From NCBI GenBank assembly GCA_039602395.1, contig JBCNJP010000023.1, forward strand, positions 85,939,324 through 86,003,323: a stretch of 64,000 nt of DNA, given 5' to 3'. Below, piece after piece: positions 42,260 to 53,281 of this stretch. Position 1 is the first letter of the stretch. Every line of letters begins with the position of its first letter. The stretch comes from Deinandra increscens subsp. villosa (Eukaryota; Streptophyta; Magnoliopsida; Asterales; Asteraceae). The notes under the pieces were generated by a model that did no database searches, was not told the origin of the DNA, and worked only from the letters and a program-made list of their open reading frames with translations. Position numbers and translations under genes: made by a program.

Positions 42260-44358
42260 CCAATAGTTCATCCACTTTCCCCTATAAATACCCAACCAAA
42301 ATACTAGTTTTCGCACACCTTCATCTTCACAGATTTTCATCAGATTCGTTACAACAACTTCTGTGAGTCATATCTCCCTCATACTTTATCCAAATCCATC
42401 CATTCTTATCTAGAAATCTTCCTCTGCGAGTCCTCTAAAAATCCCAACTGACTTCACTCAATTCCATTGAGAATTCAGCCCTTTAGACAACTTTGAATGA
42501 CGACTGCTCCAGAATCTCACTGTTGTGCGACCGTACTTTCTGTGACATACTTGAGGTACGAAACGACATCCATTGGACCTGATTATTTTTCCTATCTCTT
42601 TTTCTTTCAAAGTAATTCATCCTAGACATAAAATCTGTGCCATTTGGGTTCTAAAATGCCTAGAATCTCCCTCCAAAATCGACCCAGTTTTCTGCCAGAA
42701 ACTGTGTTGAAACTCAAGAACTCTTCAAGGCTTCAGGTGTTGATCTAAGCTCAATCGTCATCCTCAATACCTTCTCCTTGATTTCTTACAGTGAGAAAAA
42801 CCTTTTATTCATGCTCCTTAAATACTCATTTTTTGTTTATATATAAGAACACTCATTTAAAAGGCTTGTTGGTTAATCACCTTTAAAAGAAAACTACTCA
42901 ACTTTTAAGTTAACACCTTAATCATCTTGTGGGTTAGCCAAATTAAATAAAATCCTTAAATCATATAAGAAATAAAAAATTTTTTGTAGAAGTTCTGTGA
43001 AATCACAGAAGAACTATAGAAATTCTGAAGAAATTATGTGAAATCACAGAAGTCTTACAGAAATTCTATAGAAATTCTGTGAACTCACAGATTCTCTATT
43101 AAACTTTAAAACGATAATATCTTGGTTATAACAAAGTAAAAATAAACAAACTCAGACTCCAAGATTAAGTTTGTTAAGTTAGCTTTCCAACGTTAACTTG
43201 CTTGTTTTCTAATTCATGCCGAGCAGTTCACAACGGTCCGTACCAGACAGGTGCGCATTTCTGTACCTTCTATTTTGAGAGGCTGTTTCGAGCTACTTCC
43301 TTAAATTTTCTTAAAACGTCTTCTAAACAAAAGTTATCCAGAGTACCTTAAACTAATAACCTGTGAAGTTTGGTAATTTTTAGATGAGATTTGATATTTA
43401 TAAAATTCGCTTAAAGTCACAGCTCATAAATGACCAAATCCTCCAAATAATGCACTAAACCAAAAACCAATATATATCACCAACGGTCAACGGGTTAACA
43501 CATTTAAACAAGACTCAACTAGTCTAAGTGGGTGACTTAGACATTCGACCCATATCACTAAGACTTGAGGTGCCTTTATATAATTCATGACATAGATATG
43601 TCGTCTTCATATCACTCGGACTATTTGCATATTTCACTCACCGTTATAGGTGAGTACTCACAATCTCTTTTCATTATCAAGTTTTGGGATGTAATATGTA
43701 TACATATCCAAATATCAACTCTTTATTCATTTTACAAACAATACGATTTTATTTTATATCTATGTGTGATTACATGGTATATGTCAAACTATTTTGTTTT
43801 TATTCATCATTCATCAAGTGTAAATATTAACAATACCAAGCCTACAATAACAATAATAGATCTATTGGATGACAGCCCACCTAAATTTGACTATATAGAT
43901 GACATTTGGGTGATTGAAACCTATCTCACTTAACAATAACCTGAGTTTGACTGTATAGATGACATTCAGCATAGGTCATCAAGGTTTGATTATGCACAAT
44001 TCAATATTGGTATTCATACATGCTTTAGTCTACATTTGACATTTGAATCGCTTTGAATCTACTATATGTATTCTAACCCTATGTTTACTCACCAATTATT
44101 TTAGTTGACAATCTTTATTTCTATACATGTTACAGGACATATAGTTTGAGCCATACTTGATTGATGCTACATCTAGGATACTTTGGACCTAGATTTATTA
44201 AATCAAACTTTGATTAATTGTTATGTTATGTGTATTTAAACCTAATGTTTGAATTGGAATTTGGTAATGATTAATTATTGAGACTTTAATTAGTGTCATG
44301 AGCATTTCGACAATCATCATGCCCCGACGTAAATTTCACTGTCGGTTAGGGTTTGACA
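42260..44358 (+). repeat. LTR relic similar to that of gypsy element C
   Basis: The right edge CCGACGTAAATTTC, TGTCGGTTAGGG, TTTGACA (44324-44358) matches the terminal sequence of the element C LTR read on the minus strand (CCGACGTAATTTCC, CGTCGGTTGGGG, TGTTACA). A TATA-type word CCCCTATAAATACCC lies at about 42280-42294. In between are AT-rich sequences without coding content. The left edge is not found. It may be a solo LTR. Confidence 0.45.
42990..43095. repeat. Three near-palindromic TCTGTGA..TCACAGA repeats
   Basis: TCTGTGAAATCACAGA at 42994-43009 is a palindrome; variants follow at about 43034 (TATGTGAAATCACAGA) and 43074 (TCTGTGAACTCACAGA). Spacing is about 40 bp, with GAAATTCT words between. 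It could bind a dimeric factor or form short hairpins. Confidence 0.6.
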
Positions 44359-46361
44359 TAGAGCTACTTAGTCAAGTTTAACAGGTTATGTATGGTAATA
44401 TTACGATTCCACTATCTATGAACGTAACTTTTAAACGACTTGGTTTTGCTATCCAAAAAGGTCTAGTGGCGCAGCTTGTAGCTCTTTTACCTTATATTTC
44501 GATGTAAACTTTTACTGTTGGAATATATTTATGAGCTAAAAAAATAAACCATTTTTTAAATAACAATAAATAAATTACTTAAATATTAGAGTTGTACATA
44601 TCTTGAACAAAACAATCTTGTGTTCAAGCTCCATTTAAAGATTGTATCCCGATAAGTAAGAATTGTTTCTCTCAAATTCTTTCACTCTAAACAAATTTCT
44701 TATCTTCAATGGGATCGTTGAACGAGAGCCATCCTTCCAACTTTGAGTGAATCTTCAATACTTTCTTGCACCTTCTTTTATAGTCTTATCGTTGCTCTGC
44801 TTCGTGCCATTTTGCGTAATGACGGTTTAAAGTGAAGTTAAATCAAATATAAAAAATAAACCGCACTTCTTACATCGAGCTTTATGTGTATCATCCGACA
44901 TTCACATAAATCATATTTTGTCCAAACTTAGGGCCACCTCATTGTTGGTTCCATCCTCACCATAGATGGTGCAATCCTCATCATTGTTTGATCTTCATAG
45001 TTTATCATGTGTACGATTTTTTTTTCTTCTTTTTTTAGCGTTTAGAGAGTTGAAGTGGTGTAACCAAACCAATATACCTACCACCTATTTATACCCTTAT
45101 ATGGGGGCAAAATGGTCAAAAACCATATTTAAAATGGCTATATATATAGCTGTTGGAAAACGACTTTTTTTATTTTAATGGTAAAAACAGGTTAACCGGT
45201 CCAAATAAATCTTCTCTTAACGGTAATAACTGGTTAATCTGTCCAAATAAATCGGTTGCCTGATAAAGTGATATTTGAACCGGTCCAATACAATGTTTTG
45301 TATTAAATGTTCTATGAGTTGTTCAATCTTGAAAGTTGTCTGTATGGTAAAGTGATAGTATTTGAACCGGAGGTCTCCATTTCTAATCTTGTAGTATACT
45401 GTACATTTCTGGGTTTGTTTTTATTTGCTTAGTGGTTATCTTGGGCGGTGGCATTATTGTCGCGTCATAAATATTCAAGCACGTCTCATATATCTATGTG
45501 CTTTGAAAATCGTTTCCATTTTTTCTGTGTGCTTTCAACCTTTTAAAAGGATAGCATATCTCTCTCCTCACATTTTCGTTTCCCTGATGTATGATTACAT
45601 TGCAATCGGTTTTGTCATTGCATGAATCATATTCGTATGGTTTCCTTACTGTTCCGACTTCGTTTAGTCATTGGTTTATATTTGTGTAGATTTGGCTTAT
45701 CGATGGCGATGATATTACCGGCAGTGACTTGGCGATTATTGGTCGTCTCCGGTTTATGAGTCGTTATATGATGTGATGCGTATTACTATGGTTTATTCAG
45801 ATGTGGTCCGATTATGGATCTTAGTGTCGTTACATTTGTGTATATTTCGTTTCTGATGTGTCGCCGCCACTATGGTTTTATAAGGCTATGATGATATTTT
45901 TCTGAGCCTATTTCTTTGAGATGAAATCTATAGAGATGAAATCTATAAAGATGAAATCTATACGAAATTATGTTGCGGATATGTTTTGGTGTTTCAAAAA
46001 ACTTCATGAATTACGTGCAGAAATCTCAACTGCTCTTGAAACTCATAATGTTGTTTCGTTCATGTGGTGCCACATATGAGGCTAATAATATTAATTACGC
46101 TATGCAGGAATACTGGAATGAAGAGGATACCAGTGGATTACATGATCAACTTCTGCCCCTAATCAACTATGAGTAGCTTTGTACCTTTAATATAGGGGAT
46201 AGGATAAATGTACCAATTTAAAATGATAAATGTACCAACTTAGTCAAAAAAGTCATTAATTAATGATGTAATAATTACATAACTTTCATAAATATGTAAT
46301 AATTACATCTCTTTTTCAAATATTTATAATTTATTTAATAACAAGATAAAAGTTACATGTC
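44359..46361. other. Intergenic region with decayed repeats
   Basis: No defensible gene. Notable words are GGTTTTGCTATCCAAAA at 44442-44458, repeated at 54019, and a repeated AACCGGTCCAAATAAAT phrase at 45190-45310. A 68-codon open frame at 45970-46176 has no recognisable domain. Ends at the second gap. Confidence 0.35.
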
Positions 46362-46861
46362 NNNNNNNNNNNNNNNNNNNNNNNNNNNNNNNNNNNNNNN
46401 NNNNNNNNNNNNNNNNNNNNNNNNNNNNNNNNNNNNNNNNNNNNNNNNNNNNNNNNNNNNNNNNNNNNNNNNNNNNNNNNNNNNNNNNNNNNNNNNNNNN
46501 NNNNNNNNNNNNNNNNNNNNNNNNNNNNNNNNNNNNNNNNNNNNNNNNNNNNNNNNNNNNNNNNNNNNNNNNNNNNNNNNNNNNNNNNNNNNNNNNNNNN
46601 NNNNNNNNNNNNNNNNNNNNNNNNNNNNNNNNNNNNNNNNNNNNNNNNNNNNNNNNNNNNNNNNNNNNNNNNNNNNNNNNNNNNNNNNNNNNNNNNNNNN
46701 NNNNNNNNNNNNNNNNNNNNNNNNNNNNNNNNNNNNNNNNNNNNNNNNNNNNNNNNNNNNNNNNNNNNNNNNNNNNNNNNNNNNNNNNNNNNNNNNNNNN
46801 NNNNNNNNNNNNNNNNNNNNNNNNNNNNNNNNNNNNNNNNNNNNNNNNNNNNNNNNNNNNN
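46362..46861. other. Assembly gap of exactly 500 N
   Basis: A second run of 500 N. Like the first it is a placeholder of unknown true length, next to an LTR-type repeat. Confidence 0.98.
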
Positions 46862-48509
46862 TTGAAGCGTGATGTGCTCGGAACGACACTAAAAACACTA
46901 ATAAAATAGACCTAAACCTAGACCTAAGACACACCTAATTTTACCGAAATAACCTAAACCGAACCGAACCCTAAGGCAGTGAACCTGTCGGATTATAGTA
47001 AAGCTAAGGCAAGACCGGAATATCGAACCTAGGACACTCTAAAGACAAGACTTAACCTAGACCTAGAAAATTGAAATACTGAGTAATTTTGGTTTTTGAT
47101 TTGATTTGTGATTTAACTGGAATTAACTAATGCAACGAGCAAACAGACGAACGCAGGAAACCTTGGGGAAAATCAAATGAGAGAAGGATATACCACCTAG
47201 ACCTAGACTCGCAATCGACACTTAACTTTACCTCGGCTCTAACTAATCTGATGGTGGCTAGTTCACCTTTTAAGTTCTTCCTAGCTGACAATCCTAACGC
47301 TCGAACAGGAGTTCACCTTGCGGGTACATCCAACCTCAACTAAACCTAGCCACCCTCGAAACAATCTAAGGCACCCTAAGCTAGCAGGAGCTACCACGAA
47401 TTACTACGACTGACAAGAATTAGCAAGTTACCTAATTTCCTAGGGCATCCCTCTTCCGATGGCGATGTGATCCTATTCCACTAAGCAACCCAACTAACCT
47501 ACCTAGCTATCACCTTCCGGCTTGTCTAATTAGGGCCAGCAAATTGCAATCAAATAAACAATCATTAATCAACACAATAGTTCAAGACGTCTCCTAACTA
47601 CTCTATCGCAACCAACCCTAAAGCTAGCTACTTTAGACAAATTACCTAGACCGAAAGACATTCGAAGGTAAAGAGTGCATTAATCAACAATTCTAAATCC
47701 AATCACAATACACAAACGCATTCAATCATAGCAATCATGGGGTTTAATAGGAAAGTACATCAATCAATTAGTCAAAACCGAGAATAAAGTTAAAATATCA
47801 ATTACTCATCACAACGGTCTAGATGGCATAATTAGTTTAGCCTACAATCATGGTCTGAAAAATAAACATCATAAGGTCTGGAACTTGATTCAAAAACATG
47901 ATAGTAACTAATAGTTTAAAACAAAAACGAAGTAATTGGAAGAACCGGTGAATGATTTGTAGTGCAATTCCGATCTCCCAATGCTTCTCCTTGATCCCAG
48001 CTCTCTTCTCCTCTGAAAATCGCCCTTAATCGCTCTGGAATTCGTCTGCAGTTCGAAGAATGTCGAATACAAACCCTAACATCGAATTTATAATGCGAAA
48101 CCTCTTTTTGCGGGTTTTGGACCTCCAAGCGTATCGCTTGGAGGTGTGTCCTTCCTAGGCGATACACTTACAGATCATGTCGCGACAATTTAGTCGGTCA
48201 AACCGACTTAAGCCCCGCGTTGACTCTTTCCTCTTTGCGCGTATCGCCTCCCATTCATTAGGTTCCAGGCGATACGCCTGGAACTGCTTGTTCAGCCCTT
48301 ATTCTTCTTTTCTTCTTCCATCTTCTCACTTTCTACATCGTGGCCTCGGGAATCTGTTAAAAACCTACAAAACTCATAAAAACATCATCAAGACCTTAAA
48401 GACTCTAAATTAACTAAAAATAACTTAAAACTACATGGAAAACCAACTCAAACTGACTCAAATAACTAATCAAAAGAACCCGGAAATGAGATGTGTTTGC
48501 AACACATCA
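46862..48509 (-). repeat. Partial LTR (element B) on the minus strand
   Basis: The probable LTR start TGATGTGTTGCAAACACATC is at 48509 reading leftward. Motifs GCGTATCGCC/GGCGATACGC lie at 48128, 48157, 48239 and 48267, and a TATA box (TTTATAAT on the + strand, 48088-48095) sits about 36 bp from the nearest. The rest, to the gap, is leader-like or LTR-like sequence without coding domains. The other end and any internal region are lost. The right edge coincides with the broken start of a gypsy integrase fragment, so B probably inserted into that element. Confidence 0.5.
48085..48285 (-). promoter_or_regulatory. Promoter of LTR B with GGCGATACGC motifs
   Basis: Four GCGTATCGC/GGCGATAC-type motifs, including the palindrome CCAGGCGATACGCCTGG at 48265-48281 and AAGCGTATCGCTT at 48127-48139, precede a TATA box in the sense of the minus strand. 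Confidence 0.55.
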
Positions 48510-48757
48510 ACGCGCATAAACGACAATGCTTACAAAATTCGACTTGCCTGGGTCATTATGGTGTCTCGGCTACGTTTAACGTCGCCGACTTGTCTCCGTC
48601 TTCGCCTAGCGACGTCTTGGTTGATGACTCGGGGACGAGTCGTTTTTCAAGGGGGGGGGGGGGGGATGATACGGGTGGCGGGGGAGCTGCAGTCCACGAA
48701 GAGGAGGAACCGGATGGAGCATGTGGACCGGGTCAGGGGGCTTTCGAAAGTGGCTAG
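48510..48757 (+). pseudogene. Gypsy integrase C-terminal fragment
   Basis: The plus strand encodes RINDNAYKI, then after a one-base shift GHYGVSATFNVADLSP, the conserved end of gypsy integrases (usual form DNAYKIDLPGxYxVSATFNVADLSPY). A run of 15 or more G at 48651-48665 and Gly/Glu-rich codons follow, ending at TAG (48755-48757). It is not of the chromodomain type seen in A and C. The rest of the element is absent. Confidence 0.75.
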
Positions 48758-49093
48758 AAAGTCTCCAAAGGGGCCTAAGGGTCCAACCCATACCTCCTTA
48801 AAAAAGAGTATTTGTTTTATTTAAGTATGTTTATCTTTTTCTAAAAATAAGTGAGGATTTGTCTCCATGTTTATCTTGTCGTTCTCTATATATACCTTGT
48901 AAACTCTTTGGTTTGGGTTGTTAAGTTTTGCGAATAAAGTATTTGGTTTTCTTTGAAATCCTTCTTTAAGATGAGCTCCGGTTGGCCGGATATCGAACCG
49001 TCGTCGACGACTTGGTTGGCCAAGCGTCCTCGCCGCTAGGTTTAGCCTAGGTTTTCTTGTCTTGCTTCACGTTTCCGTATTACAATGTTTATG

Positions 49094-49098
<5 letters not shown>
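48758..49098 (+). repeat. Probable 3' LTR sequence of the broken gypsy element
   Basis: Follows the integrase fragment. It includes a TATA-like CTCTATATATACC (about 48881-48893) and AATAAAG (48942-48948), as in LTR promoter and polyadenylation regions. Edges are not determined. Confidence 0.35.

Positions 49099-49138
<40 letters not shown>
49099..49138. repeat. (TA)n microsatellite
   Basis: About 20 TA repeats. Confidence 0.95.
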
Positions 49139-49142
<4 letters not shown>

Positions 49143-49869
49143 ATTTAGTACTTTTATATGTTTTGTGGGCTTTTGTATCTTCTTTTCCTCATTGTATTGG
49201 TTTTTCCTCATCATGGTCATGTAGATAGGTAGTGTGGTGGCATGAAAGTTTCATAGTGTTTATGTAACTATATATGCAATGCTCTATCTATCATCTATAA
49301 GATCTTAACCAACATCGCACCCACAAGCATGACTTGACAACTATTTGCATAAAAAAAATGCCACCCGTGAAAAAAAAATGTCAACCCGTAACAATGCGCG
49401 ATTCTTTTTCTCGTATAAATTAAAAGGGGTTCCAATGAGACTACCATTTACTAGAGTTTGTACGTATTATATCTCATGTCTTAATTAAATTAGTTAGGAC
49501 GTAAACTGATTTTATAAAACTGGTTCAAGCAAGTTTTTAGTCTTGTGCACAACAAGTGCCCAGGCTTGTATGCGTGGGTCCGAAAGTATCAGGCTATTTG
49601 GGTCTAATATAAACGTATCATTATTCAGTGTATTACATAGACGTTGTTTTCACGACTCAAACATGTGACATAATTAACATGACTAACAACTTTAAACTTT
49701 TTTCAAGTTAATAAATTAGTGTCATTGTTGACACTTTCGCAAATTCATACTACCACTTTATAGTATTTCAATTTCAATATTCAACCAAAGGATTGAATAT
49801 TTGAATAGCAAATACAAAGCAAACAAAACTCATTACAATTGTTTGGCAATAACGCTACGAACTAACTGA
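49139..49869. other. Downstream flank of the polygalacturonase gene
   Basis: AT-rich; presumably holds the 3' UTR close to 49870. No other gene or clear repeat boundary. Confidence 0.4.
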
Positions 49870-51634
49870 TCAAAGACAACTTCTAGGGACGACTTGACCC
49901 GAAGCCGAACCGTGAACGTTTTCACAGGTCGAGGTGGTTACTCTATTTGGAGTCGTTAGTCTAATGTTACGCATCTGAATCCCTCTACATGGGTTGCTCA
50001 CACTGCATTGGAACTTCACTGCTTCTACCGTCGTTGATGTCCCTTTTATGTTGCTGTATCTCACGTTACTCACTTCGACTCCTGAAGTCTACATTTGTTT
50101 ATGAAAACATTAACCGGTTAATAACGGTTAGAAGCACTCTTTTCATAACTAGTCTTGACTGGGACCCGGATGTATAACCGGTCTGGTCAAGTCCATTAGT
50201 TCACCCCTGGTTAGATGGTTGGACCGGTTTTATAAATTTTCATTTTTGTTGGACCGGTTATATAAATTTTCATTTTTGTTCTAAAACTATTTCAATATTA
50301 TAAGTTTATTTATTACTTGTTTTATATTTATATCAATATTGTGAATCTCAAAAAGATAAAATAATTTCATATGTTTTTAAGATATTTTTAAATTTTAAAT
50401 CAACTACTATGTCATATTGTTTTTAAAACGGATCGGTTCGGTTATGAAAACATTGGTCGACCATATGTTTTACTGATCTATATAAAAGATCTAATGCATG
50501 ATAAACATTGGCTTACCTGGCGCGGACATTGATTACTTGGGCAGTAAGTCTGATCAATGATGATCGGGTTGTCGACCGACCTCATTACAATGTTCCTGAA
50601 CTCGACATTCGTTGCAAAGCTCTTGCTATCTCGTGCCCATGACTTGATCCGCACCCCGTTTTGTGTCTTTGTGAAAATCGCATTTGTAACCGTCACGTTC
50701 TGCACGCCGGCTTCATTTAAACTATTCCCCAAGCTACCTATGCTGCAAATCCAAAACATATAATCAGGGTACACTATTATGATGTAATAGGTAACGTGTT
50801 CAACAAGTTTACCTAATACCATGGCCGGGCCCACAAGCGATCTTCTCCATCCATATGTTTTTGGATCCGGGGCCGACCGCGATGCAATCGTCCCCGGTTC
50901 TAATAAGACTGTTCCTGATGGTAACACCAGTCGACGACTGAATAATGATACCATCAGTATTCGGGCTGCGGCTCGGGGCTATAATGTTCAAATGTTCAAA
51001 CAAGATATTGTTGCAATTGCTTATGGTTACATGAATCAGCTCACTATATAACGACTTGAGCCCGCTAACCACGACATTGCTCGACCACAGGAACGATATC
51101 GACTGCAAGCGGTTTACACGCGATTTAACATAAAATTTGTCATTTTTTTATATATAAAAAATTAGCTGTTAAAAAAAAAGTTCTGGTTTCGCTACTCACC
51201 CTTACTCCAGGCGGGCAGTTACTACCGCTCCTCCGACAAGCCCAGAACTTCGTACCCCTTGCATCAATGGTTCCACCATGAACCGTTAACCTCGAAACCT
51301 TAGTGAACAGTATCCAAAACCCGGAGTTACCCATGTCTTGGTAATTCGGCGGCGCAACAAGGGTGCCGTCCATCCGAAACAAGATCCGGCTCCTGCACGG
51401 GCCACTAAACACGACGGGTTTAGTCATGAATGTGCCCCGTGGGATGTAAACCATGGTCGAACTCGTCGAGGCGCATGCAGCCCTCCACGCCCTTTCAAGC
51501 GCCTGGCTCGAATCGGTTCGACCATCGGGTCTAGCCCCAAAACTAACCACATTGTAAGAAGCTGCATTGCAACAAGATTGAAAGAATGAAAGAATGAAGC
51601 AAATGAATGCAGCTTTTAGGAGGTGGTTATCCAT
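49870..51634 (-). CDS. Polygalacturonase (glycoside hydrolase family 28), secreted
   Basis: Hydrolyses alpha-1,4 bonds of homogalacturonan in the cell wall. Exons on the minus strand: 51634-51200, 51102-50813, 50742-50517, 50088-49870, giving 389 codons and a TGA. Introns have GT-AG ends and all phases fit. The N-terminus MDNHLLKAAFICFILSFF..CCNA is a signal peptide (about 24 residues), followed by YNVVSFGARPDGRTD. Catalytic motifs are complete: SPNTDG (191-196), TGDDC (214-218), CGPGHG (235-240, split from its Ser by intron 2) and RIK (273-275). Length is usual for plant enzymes without a long propeptide. An upstream in-frame ATG at 51673 adds 13 residues, but it lies where the TATA box predicts the transcription start, so the inner ATG is preferred. 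Endo versus exo action and subclade are not assigned. Confidence 0.93.
50111..50444. mobile_element. MITE in intron 3 of the polygalacturonase gene
   Basis: Starts TAACCGGTTAATAA and ends, read inward, TAACCGAACCGATCC. It is flanked by identical TGAAAACAT at 50102-50110 and 50445-50453. The interior holds a direct repeat of about 31 bp (TTGGACCGGTT..TATAAATTTTCATTTTTG, at about 50219 and 50250). It is hAT-like by its ends, although the shared flank is 9 bp. Confidence 0.7.
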
Positions 51635-51690
51635 GAAGGCAAGTGAAGAGAAGTGTGAGATAGTGAGATACATATGTGGTGTATGTAATA

Positions 51691-51700
51691 AGATATAAAT
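51691..51700 (-). promoter_or_regulatory. TATA box of the polygalacturonase gene
   Basis: ATTTATATCT on the minus strand, about 57-66 bp upstream of the chosen ATG. It predicts transcription starting near 51665, which supports the start codon at 51634. Confidence 0.5.
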
Positions 51701-52269
51701 TGAAGCGTGATTGAAGAAATTAATAGGGTTTATTGGGAAGGATGTACTTATGAATTGTTTAAGAAAGCATCCCGGAAAGAATGCATCTAAGCCATAAATT
51801 CTATGCAGAGGAAAGAAGACTAATTAATGAACACATGTATTAGAAGATGCAAAGTATTGTACGGTATATGAACATCGTTTTGAATTTTGAACCCTAGCCA
51901 TGTGACCCAAATGTCATCGATTAAAAAAAGTATATATTGCATGATAAGCACTCCTTCGTATAACATTGAACATGTCACCGAAAAAAGGGTAAATTTATTA
52001 ATTTACAAGACTTAAAACGTTAGGGTGGAGGATATGGTAGATTTAAAGCTTAAAGCTGCATCTAATCATTTTATTTATGTTAAGAAAGAGAAAAAACGAG
52101 ACTGAAGCTTCAAAGTAATAAAATGGAGCTTATGATTGTCCACTATCTTTAACTTCAAGAAGCAGCACAACTTGAAAATTAAAGCTACGAAAATGAAGCA
52201 GTGGAGCGAAACTGGATGGTGCTGGTTGTAGCCGGCCGAAGCAGCTTTCGAAGCAAACACCATACCATC
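51701..52269 (-). other. Polygalacturonase upstream region
   Basis: AT-rich with no recognisable gene. Probably the promoter of the polygalacturonase gene, cut short on the far side by the MITE that starts at 52270. Confidence 0.4.
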
Positions 52270-52559
52270 CAGGGGCGGACCTACTTGGGTCCCAGGGGTA
52301 GCGCCCGCTACCCCTGAACTTTTACCCCGACGTGCAATTTTTTTTTTTTAATAGGTTTTCGTTTTTCGCGACCCCTGAAACAAATTTTTCGCGACCCCTG
52401 GAAGAAATTTTATGGCTTTTACTTAATAATATGATCAAAAGCCCCTTAAAAATATGATTAAAAGCCCGTTAACTACCTAAAAAAATTTTTCGGGGGCGCT
52501 GCCCCCGAACCGCCGTTAGTCCCCGCTACCCCTGATATTCTTTCCTGGATCCGCCACTG
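52270..52559. mobile_element. hAT MITE, 290 bp
   Basis: Ends CAGGGGCGGACC and GGATCCGCCACTG, flanked by perfect 8-bp duplications ATACCATC (52262-52269, 52560-52567). The interior has GGGGGCGCTGCCCCCG and repeated CGCGACCCCTG words. Termini and duplication size indicate hAT. Confidence 0.93.
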
Positions 52560-52749
52560 ATACCATCCACCCTTATAAATTGTAAGCTACTATAATGACT
52601 AAAACAATATTTTATTCGGGATTAAAAATTTAGACCATTTGAATTGAGATATTTTGAGATATTACTCTCGTTTTAACTTTTAATGACCATTTAGCAGAAT
52701 TATAGATGACGCTAACAATATGGATCAAAATGACAATGTGGATCAAAAT

Positions 52750-53281
52750 TAGGGCTAGCAAAACAGGTCTAAACGTGTCAGACAGGTCAGACACGACACG
52801 ACACGATTAACACGGGTACTAAACACGAACACGACACGATTAACTAATCGTGTCATTTTCTTCAAACACGAACACGGACCTGTTTATAAACGTGTTACAC
52901 AACACGACCTGTTTAGACACGATTAATATTCTGAGAATAAAAACCAAAAATAATTAACGAATATAAATAGGAAAGAGTTGGAGAATTTGAGTTGTTAAAG
53001 TTGGTATAGTGGGGAAATCACAAGGTTATGGTAGAAATCACAGATTATAAAAGGATTTGACTTTTAATATGTATATAATTATTTTAAAATATTATTAAAA
53101 TTATAAACGTGTTTAATCGTGTCATAAACAGGTTAGACGATGTGAAACCTGTTTAGACACGATTTTAATCGTATCATAAACGTGTCGACCTGTTTAAGAC
53201 AAGAAACTTGTTTAACTTAATCCCAAACCTATTTAACTCCGTGTCATGTTAACAGGTCCATGTCAAAAATTGCCAGCGCTA
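52750..53281. mobile_element. hAT-type element, 532 bp
   Basis: Ends TAGGGCTAGCAAAAC and, inward from the right, TAGCGCTGGCAATTTT. It is flanked by perfect ATCAAAAT at 52742-52749 and 53282-53289. Subterminal regions carry repeated ACACGA, ACCTGTTTA and CGTGTC words (52775-52925, 53105-53260). No transposase is coded. Confidence 0.93.

Noticed and set aside
46353..46934. Long open frames across the second N run
   Set aside because: Same artefact of the 500 N.
48491..48824. Gly/Glu-rich ORFs with a poly-G run taken as a host gene
   Set aside because: The N-terminal part is the conserved end of a gypsy integrase, so it is transposon debris.
50821..51589. Plus-strand ORFs opposite the polygalacturonase
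   Set aside because: They are antisense to exons with full GH28 motifs and have no domain of their own.
52075..52263. 62-codon minus-strand ORF upstream of the polygalacturonase
   Set aside because: No domain, no splice partner, AT-rich context; it ends at the MITE boundary by chance.
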